Assembly: GCA_009192285.1 (NCBI GenBank)
Contig: CM018605.1
Location: 1,388,530 to 1,452,529, forward strand
Origin: Morchella semilibera
Lineage: Eukaryota; Ascomycota; Pezizomycetes; Pezizales; Morchellaceae
Direction: 5' to 3'
Length of the DNA stretch: 64,000 nt
The position numbers were made by a program, and so were the translations under genes. The first letter of the stretch is position 1. Every line of letters starts with the position of its first letter. Shown piece after piece: positions 25,376 through 37,480 of the stretch. The notes under the pieces were generated by a model that saw only the letters and a program-made list of their open reading frames with translations, did not search any database and had not been told where the DNA came from.

Positions 25376-27242
25376 ATGAATAGACAACACAATATGCCCA
25401 AGAACACTTTCGCACAACACACTCAGTTCAGGCCCCAGAACCTGAGTGACAGTTATCCGAGATCAATCCAGCCTGGAATGGATTCCCCTCTGCCTGGTCA
25501 TTCTTTCGCTCTGTGGCCGCCTACACCTCGTACAAATGGCACCAGGCCTACAACAGTCCATGAAACTAGCTTTCCATATTCTTCACTTCCAGAAGACTGT
25601 TCTACTTCTGTATCTGCCTGGGACCCGGCCTGCTTGATCCCCTCTGAGAGTCAAAGCCTTGGAGCCAGCCCTGTGGATCTGTCTCATTACGATATGAGTA
25701 GTAGTAAGTCGCACCCAATATGACATATTAGCTTTAGGTTTTAAACTAACGATTTATTATTATAGACAACGATTGGAGCCGTCCGAGAGGTGTTATTGGG
25801 GGTTGTTTGGATACTGACGTTGAACGTATGGGGTCCAGCTATGGGAGCAGTGGTAGAGACAGCAATAACCTTCTCGACCCCCACTATCATTTCTCACAAC
25901 ACCAAGTTGGAGACATGGTTCTGAGCTTGAATACCAATATTGCCCGCCGCTCCTCGGATGCCATCTCAATGTCCAGCGCAGAGGCCCCAATTTCGACCTC
26001 TGATTTGTTTTTTGAGATCTCACCTTCACCGGCCTACGAGACCTCCCCATACCCAGATTCAATGTCGGAATATATCACTCGCGGATCAGGCTTCACAATG
26101 TCCACCAGCACCACCCCGCTCTCGCCTGTAATGTCCCCCAGTGGCAATAGAATCAGGAGCGGCAGCCGTGGGCGTGCCTCGCCCTCACCATCTAGGACCA
26201 GCATGCGAACAGTCCCATACACGACTATGGGGCGCGACGCCAACAAGCGTTGGTCCACTGGCTCATTCCTACCAAACTCCCAGACCTCCTCGCCATATAT
26301 CGTTACACAGCCCGACCCCTGCCAGGTTCAGAACGGCTACCACTCAACAAACTCGCACCACTCATCGCCCACATACTCATCCCCGACCTACTCGTCGCCC
26401 ACCTGCGGATCCGCACAATGCCCGCCGCACACCCCACAGCAGATGCTCCTCTCACACGGCCACAACTTTCCCCGTGGCGGCGGGTATGCCCAGATGCCAC
26501 AGCAGCAAGCAGGCCCCTATGTGGATGATCTCACATGCCAGCAGCAGGTACCGAGCCATCTCTTCAAGATGCTACAGTCAAACGCAGCAGACCACTACCG
26601 CAGCCACTATGGCGACCTCTCCGACCCCCCAGACCTCTATGCGTCTTTACAGGAGGAGCAAATCCCGCCGCCGCCGGAGGATATGGACCCTGAGGACCCC
26701 GAGATGAAGCCGCATGAGCAGGATCTCCGGTTCGACGGGGATCTGTACACACCGCGCTGGGTCCGCGGACACGGGAACAAGCGCGAGGGTTGGTGTGGCA
26801 TCTGCAAGCGCTGGTTGGTGCTCAAGAACTCGGCCTTCTGGTACGATAAATCATTCACCCATGGAATTAGTGCGGCGACGGGGCAGCGCTTCGTAGGACC
26901 AAAGTCGCAGAGGAGGATGGAAGGAAACCCAGATGTTTGGGAGGGCTTGTGCCATAGCTGCAATGACTGGGTGGCACTTGTGAGCAATAAGAAGAAGGGC
27001 ACTACTTGGTTCAGACATGCGTACAAGGTAAGCTTGATTTCTACCAATTGAGACACTTGGGTAATTTACTAACGGCTCATTCTTTCCTGCAGTGTCATAC
27101 ACACCCAAAGATCAAGGATGCCCCAAAGCGAAGAAGGGAGAGCAGTCAAGGGAAAGCAGCAGCTGCGGCAGCGGCAGCGGCAGCCAAAACAAGACATGTT
27201 GAGGTACAACACTCGCATCGCCAGCGCCATCACCACTATTAA
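25376..27242 (+). CDS. Rua1/DUF4451-type transcription regulator
   Basis: The protein of about 579 residues comes from exons 25376-25703, 25766-27027 and 27093-27242. The first 400 residues are Ser/Pro/Gln-rich and probably disordered, with a small repeat (SSPTYSSPTYSSPT). The C-terminal third matches the Rua1 C-terminal (DUF4451) domain: LYTPRWVRGHGNKREGW, then C-x2-C (WCGICKRW), SAFWYDKSFTHGISAATG, C-x2-C (GLCHSCNDW), KKKGTTWFRHAYK and CHTHPKIKDAPKRRRE, where the intron falls between HAYK and CHTH. Rua1 of Ustilago maydis activates ustilagic acid genes; here only a DNA-binding regulator role is inferred. A poly-Ala run of ten residues lies near the end. The start is the first ATG after the predicted leader intron. 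Confidence 0.88.
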
Positions 27243-28794
27243 AGATTTACGATTCAACCATTCGAGATGGGAGGTTACTTTTTTCTTTTTCACTTCTTTG
27301 CTATCGGAGTTTTTTCTCTCTTTTCTGTCTTTGATTGCTCGCACATTTAGCGAAAGCCGGCTTTCCGATTATCATCGGTGTTGATCTCCTTTTTTTTTAT
27401 TTATTGTTTATTCTGCATTTTAACGGTCGTTTTCTTTGAGGTCTCTGCTGGGTAGAAAGATGAAACTGCATGTACTTTTTTTTTGCTTTTTCTTTCGTTT
27501 ACGGTACGGTTATCATGGGGGTTCCAAAAAAAGACGGGTTATGGTCATTCAGGGTCAGGGTCGGGTCATTCATTGGTGGGGTTTCATGGTGTTTTGATTA
27601 TTTGGCTTCACTTCATTGTTTATTTTTCTGTAGAATACTACTGGATTTCTATATTACTTTGTGGTCCTTCTCTAGTTATTTCATTAATAGTTGATCTCTA
27701 AGTGGAATTTCTACCTCTCTTTCTTTTTTCTTTCTCTTTTGCCAAAGTTCAACGTTGTTTTCCTAGGTATGCAGTTAGACAACAAACAGAGTAAAAGGAG
27801 AGAAAGATTTAGTTTAAAACGATCAATTGGGACATGTTAAGTTGATCTGCATGCAATTGTACCTCAATCGGGGGAGTTGAAGCAGTTTTGTATGTAAAAC
27901 CCTGAGGCAAGGGGGGGGGGGAGGTCGGAGGTGGTTGCTACTGCTGTACGTTGAGTGAGGCTTGTTCAAGGTAAGGCTTAGAGGGGAGGGGGGGAGGAGA
28001 GATAGTAGAAAAGTTGCTAGAACATTCCACGACCCAGGCGTTTTTTTGCACTGGAACAACCAGAAGGCTCACTTTTTTCTGCTACCTTCTACTTCCTTTG
28101 GTGCCTGCTGGGTTTGACTTTCTCTTTTTCCCTTTTTCCTTTTTTTTTTCCCCCTTCCCTCACTCATTCCCGCTGTTCCTTCTCCCCTCTCTTTTTTTCC
28201 CCTCAGATTCTTCCCTTTTCCTTTCCCCGCGTCGGTTTCTGTACTTGTTCACACGTTTGTTTGCCAATTACCGACCACCACCACCTCCACCACCACCACC
28301 ACTACAACAACCACCTGCTACAACCACCTATACCCCTCCTCTTCTTTTCCCTTCACTTGTGTCGCCTCGTCTCGCTATCGTCCGAAGGTCTGCAATTTCT
28401 CTATTGCGGGTAATTTCTCTTCTACTACTTCCTTTGCAGAGTTGATTCTACTGTGAAACACCACATTACACCCTCTTTCATCCTGGTTATCGCTCCCTAT
28501 CCTTACCTAGGCCTGCCTTAAATAACTTATCCGATACTCTCACCCCGAGGCCTCTTTTTAGTAGTGAAAAAGTAGTTTCTGAAAACTGTCTTTTCTGCTA
28601 CAGCCCTGTTGTCTTTTTTGAATCACTCTTCTCGATTCGATTCGTTCTCATCACCGCCAGTCTCGTGATCAAAGGCGAAAAAGAAACCAAGTAAAGATCA
28701 AGGAGCGACGACTTTAAATAAATCCCCCAAAAAGAAAAGAAAAAGGAACGGGAAAAGGAGGAAAGAAAAGAAAAAAAAAGTAAAAAAGAAAGCC
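27243..28794. other. 3' flank of the Rua1-like gene and DnaJ promoter
   Basis: No gene seen. 28100-28260 is strongly pyrimidine-rich and 28270-28330 is an ACC-rich stretch; A/G-rich sequence sits directly before the ATG at 28795. This fits a pyrimidine-rich fungal promoter and leader. Confidence 0.6.
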
Positions 28795-30609
28795 ATGTCT
28801 TCTATGGACATCGACCCCGAAACCCCCGTGACACCTGCAGCGGCGGAAGCACCAGCGGCATCACCGGCCCCAACAGAAGCTCCCAAGCCCGTCACCACAA
28901 ACGGTGTGAATGGCACACATACGCTCCCGCCCGACCCGCCAAAGGTTGAAATCGACGGCGAGACCTACAAGCAGGCTGGCAACAAGTTTTTCAAGCAGAA
29001 GGAGTACATCAAGGCTATCGAGCAGTACACAAAGGCCATCGAGTGCGAACCCGAAAATGCAACTTTCCTATCAAACAGGGCGGCGGCTTACATGTCTGCC
29101 GGAAAGTTCAAGCAGGCTCTCGACGACTGCATGATGGCTGACCGCCACCAGCCGGACCAGCCAAAGACTCTTCTGCGGATGGCCAGGATCCAGGTCGCGC
29201 TGGGTAGGCCAGCCGACGCCCTGGAGACGTATGATAGGATGAACCCTCCAGCGAGCACGAAGGATAGGGCTCCTGCGCAGCAGATGTTACAGCACCTTAC
29301 TAGTGCCGAGAAATCTGTGGCTTCTGGCACTGGTGGCTCTATGACATTGTTTGCCCTCGACCTAGCAGAGTCCTTTCTGGGGATGGGTGTTGAGCCGCCA
29401 AAGAAGTGGAAGATGCTTCGCGGGGAGGCAAACTTGAGGATGAACACACAGAGTTCTCTTTTTGAGGCGCAGAATGTGGCGATGTCACTACTCCGTCAGA
29501 ATCCCCAGGACCCGGATGCTCTTGTACTCAGAGGACGTATCTTGTACGCCCAGGGCGAGAACCCGAAGGCGGCTGCGCATTTCCAGGAGGCGCTGAGGTG
29601 CGACCCTGATATGAAAACCGCGAGGATATATTTGAAGCGGGCGAGAGAGTTGGAGAAGAAGAAGGAGGCTGGCAATGAGGCGTTTAAGAAGAACGACCTC
29701 AAGGCCGCCAAGGAACTGTACTCTGAGGCTTTGGCGGTGGACCCAGACAATAAGGGGACCAATTCCAAGTTGTACGGAAATCGTGCACTTACCCATAATA
29801 AGGTATATCCTTTTATAGGTCACCTCCTTATGCTAAGAAGTTATTAACACTTTGTTTTAAAGCTCAAAATGTGGAAAGAAGCTATCGCAGACTGTGACGA
29901 TGCATTGAGGCTAGACCCTACGTACCACAAGGCCCGCCGAGCGCGTGCCAAGGCGCTCGGTGCACAGGGTCTCTGGGAAGAGGCTGTCCGCGAGCTCAAG
30001 GCCTTTTCCGAAGCCAACCCGGCAGATACTACCATAAAGAGGGAGATTCGTGAAGCGGAGTTGGAATTGAAGAAAAGCAAAAGGAAGGACTACTACAAGA
30101 TCCTGGGTGTTGAGAAGGAGGCCACCGAGGCAGAAATCAAGAAGGCGTACAGGAAGATGGCAATCCTGCACCATCCTGATAAGAACCCCGATAACCCGGA
30201 TGCTGCTGAGAAGTTCAAGGGTAAGCCATATTAGCCTTACATGCTCTATATTTAATTAACGATTGCATTGCAGATGTTGGTGAGGCGTACGAGACACTCT
30301 CAGATCCTCAGAAGCGAGAGCGGTATGATTCTGGTATAGATCTTCAGGAAGATGATATGTTTAGTGGTGGTGGTGGAATGGGAGGAATGAACATTGATCC
30401 TAGTACGCCTCCCCAATTCCATATTTTCCTCCGTTGACACTAATTAACAATCTCAAACAGATGTTTTATTCAACATGATGAATAACATGGGAGGTGCCGG
30501 CGGTGGTGGTTTCTCTTTTGGCGGTCCTGGCGGCGCGGGAGGGTACGCTGGAAACGGCAGGCGAAGGGGTGGTCCCCAAGGGGGTTTCCCACCAGGCTTC
30601 GGCTTCTAG
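28795..30609 (+). CDS. TPR-DnaJ co-chaperone (DNAJC7-like)
   Basis: A type III J-protein with TPR repeats, predicted to link Hsp70 and Hsp90 in the cytosol like metazoan DNAJC7/TPR2. Exons are 28795-29802, 29863-30220, 30274-30402 and 30461-30609, giving 547 residues. After a Pro/Ala-rich leader, TPR motifs start near residue 55 ([20 protein letters not shown]) and continue in two blocks (second block [20 protein letters not shown]). The J domain is at about 411-475 ([29 protein letters not shown]), with the HPD motif that stimulates Hsp70 ATPase. The tail is Gly-rich ([12 protein letters not shown]) and ends GFGF. All intron phases agree. Confidence 0.95.
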
Positions 30610-31883
30610 TCGGACTTTGGTTGAGGGGGTTGAGGGGGGATTAAGTTTAAGTTTTTTGTGTTGTGTGATATCTGGTGAAATACTGGATGGGAAATGCATA
30701 AGACCGGGTTAATGATTTCCATATTTCTTTTTTTTTCACCTTATTTTACCACCTTTTCTTATGCGTAATGTTTTTTTACATACGCAATTCTTTCTTGGCT
30801 TTCATCATCCATTGATTTGGAAGCAATGACTGTAGGGGGCGTGTTTTTTTTTTTTTTTCATTTTTTTTTTTCCTCTTCATTTTTTTCCCTCCACATTTGC
30901 GGCAGGCATTTCCAACCTCTTATGCATATGTCTCTGAAACTCATCATGGCCGACCTTTAGAATTCTCGAGCTAAACTAAGTTGGGGCTTTAAATTATATA
31001 TTATTATATATATTGATTGTGTTTTTCTGGTTGACTCCCCGGCTACATGTATCTATCTACTGGAGTTGAGGGGGTATGTATATGTGTGTGTATGTGTGTG
31101 TGTGTGTGCGGCGAGGGGTGTATGGAGATCTTGTTTTTTTTTATTACTTTAGATGGGGATGGAGTGGAACAGGATTTTTATTTTTTTTACTTTTTACTTT
31201 TTTATATTCTATCTTGGATTCCGGGGTTTGGTTGATGGGGGGTGTTTATAAATATAAATACTGGTTTTTATTTTTTTATATAATTTCACTTGGTGTTAAT
31301 CTACCCTCGATCACAGTGTAGTTGATAGGCGCGGGGGGGGAGGGGGTGGGCCATCCTGTCGGGTTGGTGGCGGTGGTGGCGGTGGTGGTGCCCTCCGTAT
31401 GTCTAGACCGGACGACGGACTAGCTACATACATGTAGCTACGTAGTACTTGACAGACCTCCCGACCCGCGGGGCTGCTATCGTGTTGGGGCGGTCGGCCG
31501 GTCATAGGGTATCACTCGGTCGTGGTCGTGGCTGTGGTCGGTGATTGATTGATTGATACTTCATAGTGGCCGTGGTCGGTGTCCCAGTATGTACTATTGA
31601 TGAGAGGGGAGGTGTTTGTCTACATGCATGCATAACAGTATCCTTTTTCTTTAATTTTAGTGTCTACGGTTCCATATATATATGGCTATTAGGTCTTGTG
31701 TTCATTTGGTTCGTGTAGTTTTTCCACTGTGCATACTGTATGTCTTCCCGGGTCTCTAATAGCATTTATTAATTAGCGCTCCTTGTAAACCACTATCTAG
31801 TCCTCTACCCCCTCTCTCTACGCATTACCAAACAACTACTTTTAACCCACCAGCCCTATACACGCACGCAGCACGTACGCCAC
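30610..31883. other. Convergent intergenic region DnaJ/ARV1
   Basis: No gene seen. T-rich 3' flank, a TG-rich stretch at 31080-31110, a GGT-rich stretch at 31340-31390 and two TACATGTA palindromes (31044, 31429). Confidence 0.6.
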
Positions 31884-32974
31884 CTACTTGCCCAACCCCA
31901 GCCTAGCCACCCACTCCTCGAGGCCAATGACGCCCCACATGCTCTCGCGCCCGAGCAGGCCCGTCCAAGCCAGGATGCCCTGGCTCGCGGCGGCCCTGAC
32001 CACGGCGCCCGCACCCGCCAGCCCCGCGGCCCTGACGTAGTCCACGCCGAGGAGTATGCGCAGCGCCTCGACGTTGTTGACCACGACGGCCCACCCGACC
32101 GATTTGGCCGCGGCGGGCACGTCGTACTCCCAGATGACCATGAGGATGGGGAAGAGCTTGGTGCAGGAGGAGACGAGGAGCGCCGTCGAGACCGAGTTGG
32201 GGCGCGTGAACCCCAGGAGGAGGCGCGAGAGGAGGCGGATGGTGAGGTGGAAGAGGAGCGACTCGGTTAGGCAGAGGAGGACTGTTGCGGGGTGTGTGTT
32301 AGCTTGGTTGGTTTTTGGGTGGAAAGGGGGGGGGGGGGTACGGAAGAACATGTATTGCACGACAATGGGCTGTTTGGTGAGGATGCCGAAAGTGTTGAAT
32401 GGATCTTGCGGGATCTCTTTCTCGATGCGCGCCCAGGTCAGGTAGACGTCGAAGAGGAGGAGTAGGATTCCAAGGCGGATTATGGATGGCTTTTGAGGGG
32501 GTAGGAAATTTAGTACGGATTGTGTGTAGTAGTTATTTTAGATCTAGAGAGTAGATATATAGCTACATACTTCGAACTTGTCATCCTGCCGGCCGAGACG
32601 ATTGAACAGCAGGTGTCTATATACCTAAATACATATAACCCACCGCCGTCAGCCCTTTCCTTATTCCCCCCCCCCCCCCCTCTCTCACTCTACACTACCC
32701 TCGGCCCTCCCTCTCATACCTGAGGCTTGATCAACACCAGATCAATAAACAGCACGACAAAGTCGTGCTCGACATACTTATCGGCGAAGCGCTTGCACCG
32801 CGGACACTGCGTGAGGCGCACACCGCGCCCCAGGGATCTGTCGTCGGCGGAGGAGTAGGCCGTGTACAGAGACTGCACGGGGTACGAGCATTCGATGCAG
32901 ATGTATAAGTGGGCCTCTGCTGCTGGTGATGGTACTGCCGGCACTGCTGGAGCTGCTGTTGCTGTGGTTGACAT
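31884..32974 (-). CDS. ARV1: ARV1 sterol/lipid homeostasis protein
   Basis: Arv1 is an ER membrane protein needed for sterol distribution and GPI-anchor synthesis. Minus-strand exons 32974-32720, 32624-32571, 32489-32342 and 32281-31884 give 284 residues. The N-terminal Arv1 homology domain has two CxxC pairs (YICIECSYPV and TQCPRCKRF) followed by FADKYVEHDFVVLFIDLVLIKPQVYRHLLFNRL, almost diagnostic. Several hydrophobic segments follow (IRLGILLLLFDVYLTW, LLCLTESLLFHLTIRLL, VSTALLVSSCTKLFPILMVIW). Intron three begins at a long C run (coding strand), whose length does not affect the protein. It converges with the TPR-DnaJ gene. Confidence 0.95.
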
Positions 32975-35900
32975 TTGGGTTGAGTTGAGATGTGGTCGGA
33001 TTAGAGTTGGCGGGAAGTGCCGTGGTGAAAGTGCGTGAAGACGAAGAAGAATGCGGTTCTGTCGGATCGGGTTGGTCTAGCCGGTAAGTACAATTACATG
33101 TAAGCAACACGTGGGGGTTGTTGTGCCGAGACATTGACTTGATTGGTTTAATTTGCCTGAGGATGTCGATTGATTGCTGATGAAGAGGAGGAGGGACTGT
33201 TACTGTATCATTGTATTGTGTATTGTGGTTAGCTACATCCATACGTATATAGTAGACTAGAGTTAAAGGAATCACAACGGACCTCCCAGGATATAACAAA
33301 ATCTCAGTGATGAGGGCACAGAATCCAAAAGTAACCGGGAAGATATGATCCTATCAGTACGTTATGATGTAGTATCTCGTTTCATGCTTTAAGTGCTTAA
33401 TAGAGTCCGGGTGTTTGTCCAAAGAGTTCCAATCTCCAAACTGACAGCTTCAAGATCGACCTCGTTTCCAGGGCCTGACTGGATCTTCTGACGTTGATAA
33501 CTTTAGAGCAACTTAGCAGAACCTCTGCACGAGTCGCCACTACCTAGCAAAACTTAGCCTAGATATATATCACTCTTGGTCTTCAAAACAAAAGGTCTTT
33601 GTTGGTAGCGTAAAACATTGCATATACTCAGACCGCCGCCAGAGCTTCACCTGTCCGGCCCACTTCTACGGGGATATTATCATGTAGTCAAGAGCGGTCT
33701 CTGGTTGCAATTAATAGCGAAGAGGCGTAAATCTCCCCCTCCCGGATCTTCGAAACTTCCCCTTCGTTCTCTCGCTGTTAATGGCTATTAACCCCCCCCC
33801 CCCTCTGCAGCCAGAGACTTTAGATAAGCTGTCCCGGGCCAAAAGTGAGCTGGTCTGTCTAAGCCTAGTCAGGAAACCTGAGGCTAGACTGGCTTAGCCA
33901 AATATACGGTCTCAAGCATCCCGGGCTCTCACTTTTCACATACGCTCGTGGGAAGGAAAGGATCTTGATACACTCTAGAGGGAACTAAAAACAACTCTGC
34001 TAGTACACGATAGCGCCTCTAGTCCGGAGTAGAGAAGAGGTAAGGGGAGGTAATTTCTGCCATTGTCGGCTCGCGCATATTAGACCTGGTAAACCCAGAG
34101 GGGAGGCTAGATCCGGTGAGTTTTGAGTTGAATGGGGGTGTCGTCTCTCTACTTATGTGTAAATAAACTTATCTAGGCGTTCATGCTGCCTACCTTTTCC
34201 ATGGCTAATAAAGTGAGTGGTGCTAGCGGGTCAGTTGTTGAAAATTACAATCATGAAATATCACTCGGTACAGTGACCCCTAGGACTATTTGTCCGATAC
34301 ACACATCTAATATGTGACTGTCTTATATGGATATATAAGGCAGCTCTCTTGTCCTGAGTCCCATGCTACCCAGTCCTCCCTCCAGTCAAATTACAAACCC
34401 GTCAATCTGGGCTTTCGATTATCGTTGTTGGAATCGAATAACGGAATCTTAAGCTCAGATGATCATATGAGCCGTTGGAAAAACAACCCTCTAAATTCTA
34501 TGGCTCCGTCCAACCTTCGTCACGTCATAAATCATAAACAAAAACATCATTCACCTGAGAGCTTTCAGGTGTTGTTCAAGCCTAGAGTATCAGGTCCACA
34601 GCTTACCAACTATTAATCCCGCGGGGAGCTTTCTGGGGCCCATAAAATCTACACCCAGGACGGGCCGGCCTAGGCCTGAGTCGTCACTTTCCCCCCGGCC
34701 GGGGCTAAGTTCTGACCAACAAAAAAGGCTCGGGCCGGCTCCGGGGCCTACATACATAGCGACCCGGGCCGCAGATATTTAGAGACCAGGGCCGATGCCC
34801 AGCCGCGGGTCGGTTTCACGGGCCCCAGTTTGGCCTTCATCTGCTTCCTTGGCTTAAATTCACCCTGGCCGGGTCTTTAGGACCATGTATCATTTCTGCC
34901 CGTGGCAACATATGATATGATCGCTCCTGGCCTCCTCTCTCCTGCTCGGTTCTTGTCCTGAGATAGAGCCACGTGCTGCATATGTGTAGCCGGGGAATGA
35001 CTGGACATGTATGTGGTCAGAGCACGACTAAATGCATGCTTGATGCATCTGAAAGCCAAGGCATGCGCAGAACTGGGGGCCTCAGCGCCAGAGGACAATG
35101 TCGGGCCTGAAACAGTAACCGTGGCGGTGCAGATAGAAAGGGCCGGACTAATATTATCCCCGGCAGCCAGCATAAATAACCGCAGTATTACCGGTGGGAA
35201 ACTGTAACTACTCGATCGATCTAGTACCTGGCTCATCTTTTAGGGATTGCGTCCGCGCCCCCGTGGCCGACACCCCCCGGGGATCAGCGTTCTCTTTTAG
35301 AGAAAGAAGCTTTTACGATAGCTGGACATATGGGTCTTTGAACTATTATATTATCTGGATAGCGTTACGATTAGTATAGCAAGCTGCCACGCGACCCTAA
35401 TCCATTATCACGCCATGAGATAGCCATGAAATTCGATCCGGAGAGTTCAATATTCATATCAAACACGTTTTAGAGATTTTCCCAACAGGAAACTAAGAAA
35501 CGTTATTGGGCAGTAAGATAACGCACTCTAGAGTGATAAGCTATGTGGTCGATTCATAAGCTTCTCGAAAGTCGTTATGAGGGGTGTTTGATATCAAGCC
35601 TGTCAGCCATGATAAATCATGCCGACTGCCTTTCTAATTAAAATTAGAGCCGTACTTGCATCTGTCAGGCCCGCTCATTCGGAATCCGAGGCTTAACGAC
35701 GGGTCAAGGTCGGGCGGGCGGTTTGTATGAGGTCCGGATCCAAGGTCACAGCCTCGGCGCCTCGGGCCTTGAATTTCACATTACTAAGCTTAGGGCCAAA
35801 GGAAAGAAAAAAAGAAAAAAGAATTCTAAGAAAGAAGGCCAACCTTATTACTTCCTTATTCCAGCTCTGCAGATGTGTATCAAACATCCTTAATTCCGCT

Positions 35901-37480
35901 CCACGGCACTTCCTCATAGCCCCCATCGGTAGTAATTCTTATCTACCCCTTTATCTAGATCTCGTCGACCGATCGTACCTCGTCTATGTAGGTATTCTGG
36001 CAGGGTATTTTTACATCCGGGTTAGCCGATTCATACATTATCACTCGGTCTTGGGTCAGGTTGTGGGTCACACAAAGCCTACTGTAGTTACATATTAAAG
36101 TTATTACCCCGCGCCGCGGCGGCTGTTATCAAGACCCCTGCCTGACCGGACGAATAAGATATAGCCAAGACCAGTTGGGTGCCGAGATACCGAAGTGAGA
36201 CTCATTCCAAAGATGTCCATTTGCTGGATCTGCGGAGATGGCGCATGTCGGTCAGAGTAGGGCATGAGGAAAAAGCTGCCTAAGGAGACGGTGCATGCAG
36301 TAGGTACATAACTTAAGGTTGGGGCTCATATTCGCCAGAGTAGGTCTCCAGTCTTCCAGGAGGGGCTGTCGCAACCAGAGCTCGAATATTGTGGGCGTGG
36401 GCTTCTCCCACCCCAAAGACCTCGTATTCGTATAAAGTTTGAGGCTTTTCTTTACTTTTTAACGCCTCATATCATAGGCTTCTAGGGACTGGTTTGGCTC
36501 TTGAACTTCCTCATATAAGGCTCACATTGTGGTGCCCAGATGATATCCAAGTTCCAAATAGGGTAAGATTGGCTAGCTCGAAGGATCATAGACTCAACTA
36601 TAAGCTTAAAAAAAAAGGAGCATACAGAAACCGCGAGCCTCAAAACATGAATCCTGTTTTCCTCTCCTTAGCCAGGATTGGGTTACCAACTTATGTATGT
36701 CAAGGTGACGCATGAGATTTCCAAGGTATCGATAGTAATAACCCAGGACAGGGAAATCATGAAGCGAGACATAGAGTACACTTCATCCTTCATTAGGCAT
36801 GATTTTCGCTACTACCAATTGATTATTATTGATTAGTAGTATTTCCGAAAACGGTTTACGAAGCGATACGACAGGTGCCCACAGCTTACTGTTTGACTTT
36901 ACTTGTAATTCACATCTTCATGTAGTTCCATTACTGACTGAGGCCCGTTGTTATGATGGCCTAGGTCACACAGCCTGCTGCGGGGTGTCTTAATATTATA
37001 AGGCTGGATATAGATATTTAGAGTATGTGTATGTACTTAGAGGTTGGTGCTATTATGGGCTGGTCAGTCCTAGGAAGAAGTTGTGTGGATATGGTGGTGC
37101 ACTGAAACAGACGGTCTAGGACGGGGAGTAGGGGGCAAAGGGATTGATGAGCTAATTACACCTGCCCGTGGTCTACACTATGTGAGTGTATATGGTATCC
37201 TTGGCAAGATATACTTGGAGTTTTTGCTAGAAGGCCAGATGGTCTTTCTGGTAGGAGTATTGATTTAATAATTTAAGAAACCCAAGGGAGATGGATATTA
37301 ATATAATGAAAGAAGCCCCATAAGCTTACCGAATGTTATACCCTTTACTACGTGTATGAGTACTAATGCCTTGTAGCTATACGCAACCTCAACCCTTCAT
37401 TATAAAATCCATATATCCCTGCATACGCTAATAAACATTCAAACAAAAAAACAAACAAATGAAAACCAATAGAAGGTCTA
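32975..37480. other. 4.5 kb gene-free region
   Basis: No protein gene recognised on either strand. It contains an inverted-repeat element at 33697-33818, a neighbouring imperfect hairpin region at about 33826-33935 around two CCCGGG sites, a cluster of CGGGCC hexamers between 34650 and 35780, and one TACATGTA (33095). An 11 bp inverted pair (ATATCAAACAC near 35453 and its complement near 35584) is also present. It may be degraded repeats, but I cannot assign a family. Confidence 0.55.
33697..33818. repeat. Inverted-repeat element, MITE-like (122 bp)
   Basis: The left end reads GTCTCTGGTTGCA, then TTAATAGC. The reverse complement of the right end reads GTCTCTGGCTGCA, then a G run and TTAATAGC. 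The two arms pair over the outer 13 bases with one mismatch and again over the inner 8, with a homopolymer insertion between. No coding capacity. Confidence 0.5.

Noticed and set aside
32975-37480. Hidden gene or retroelement remnant in the 4.5 kb gap
   Set aside because: No domain, catalytic motif or long terminal repeats could be recognised on either strand.
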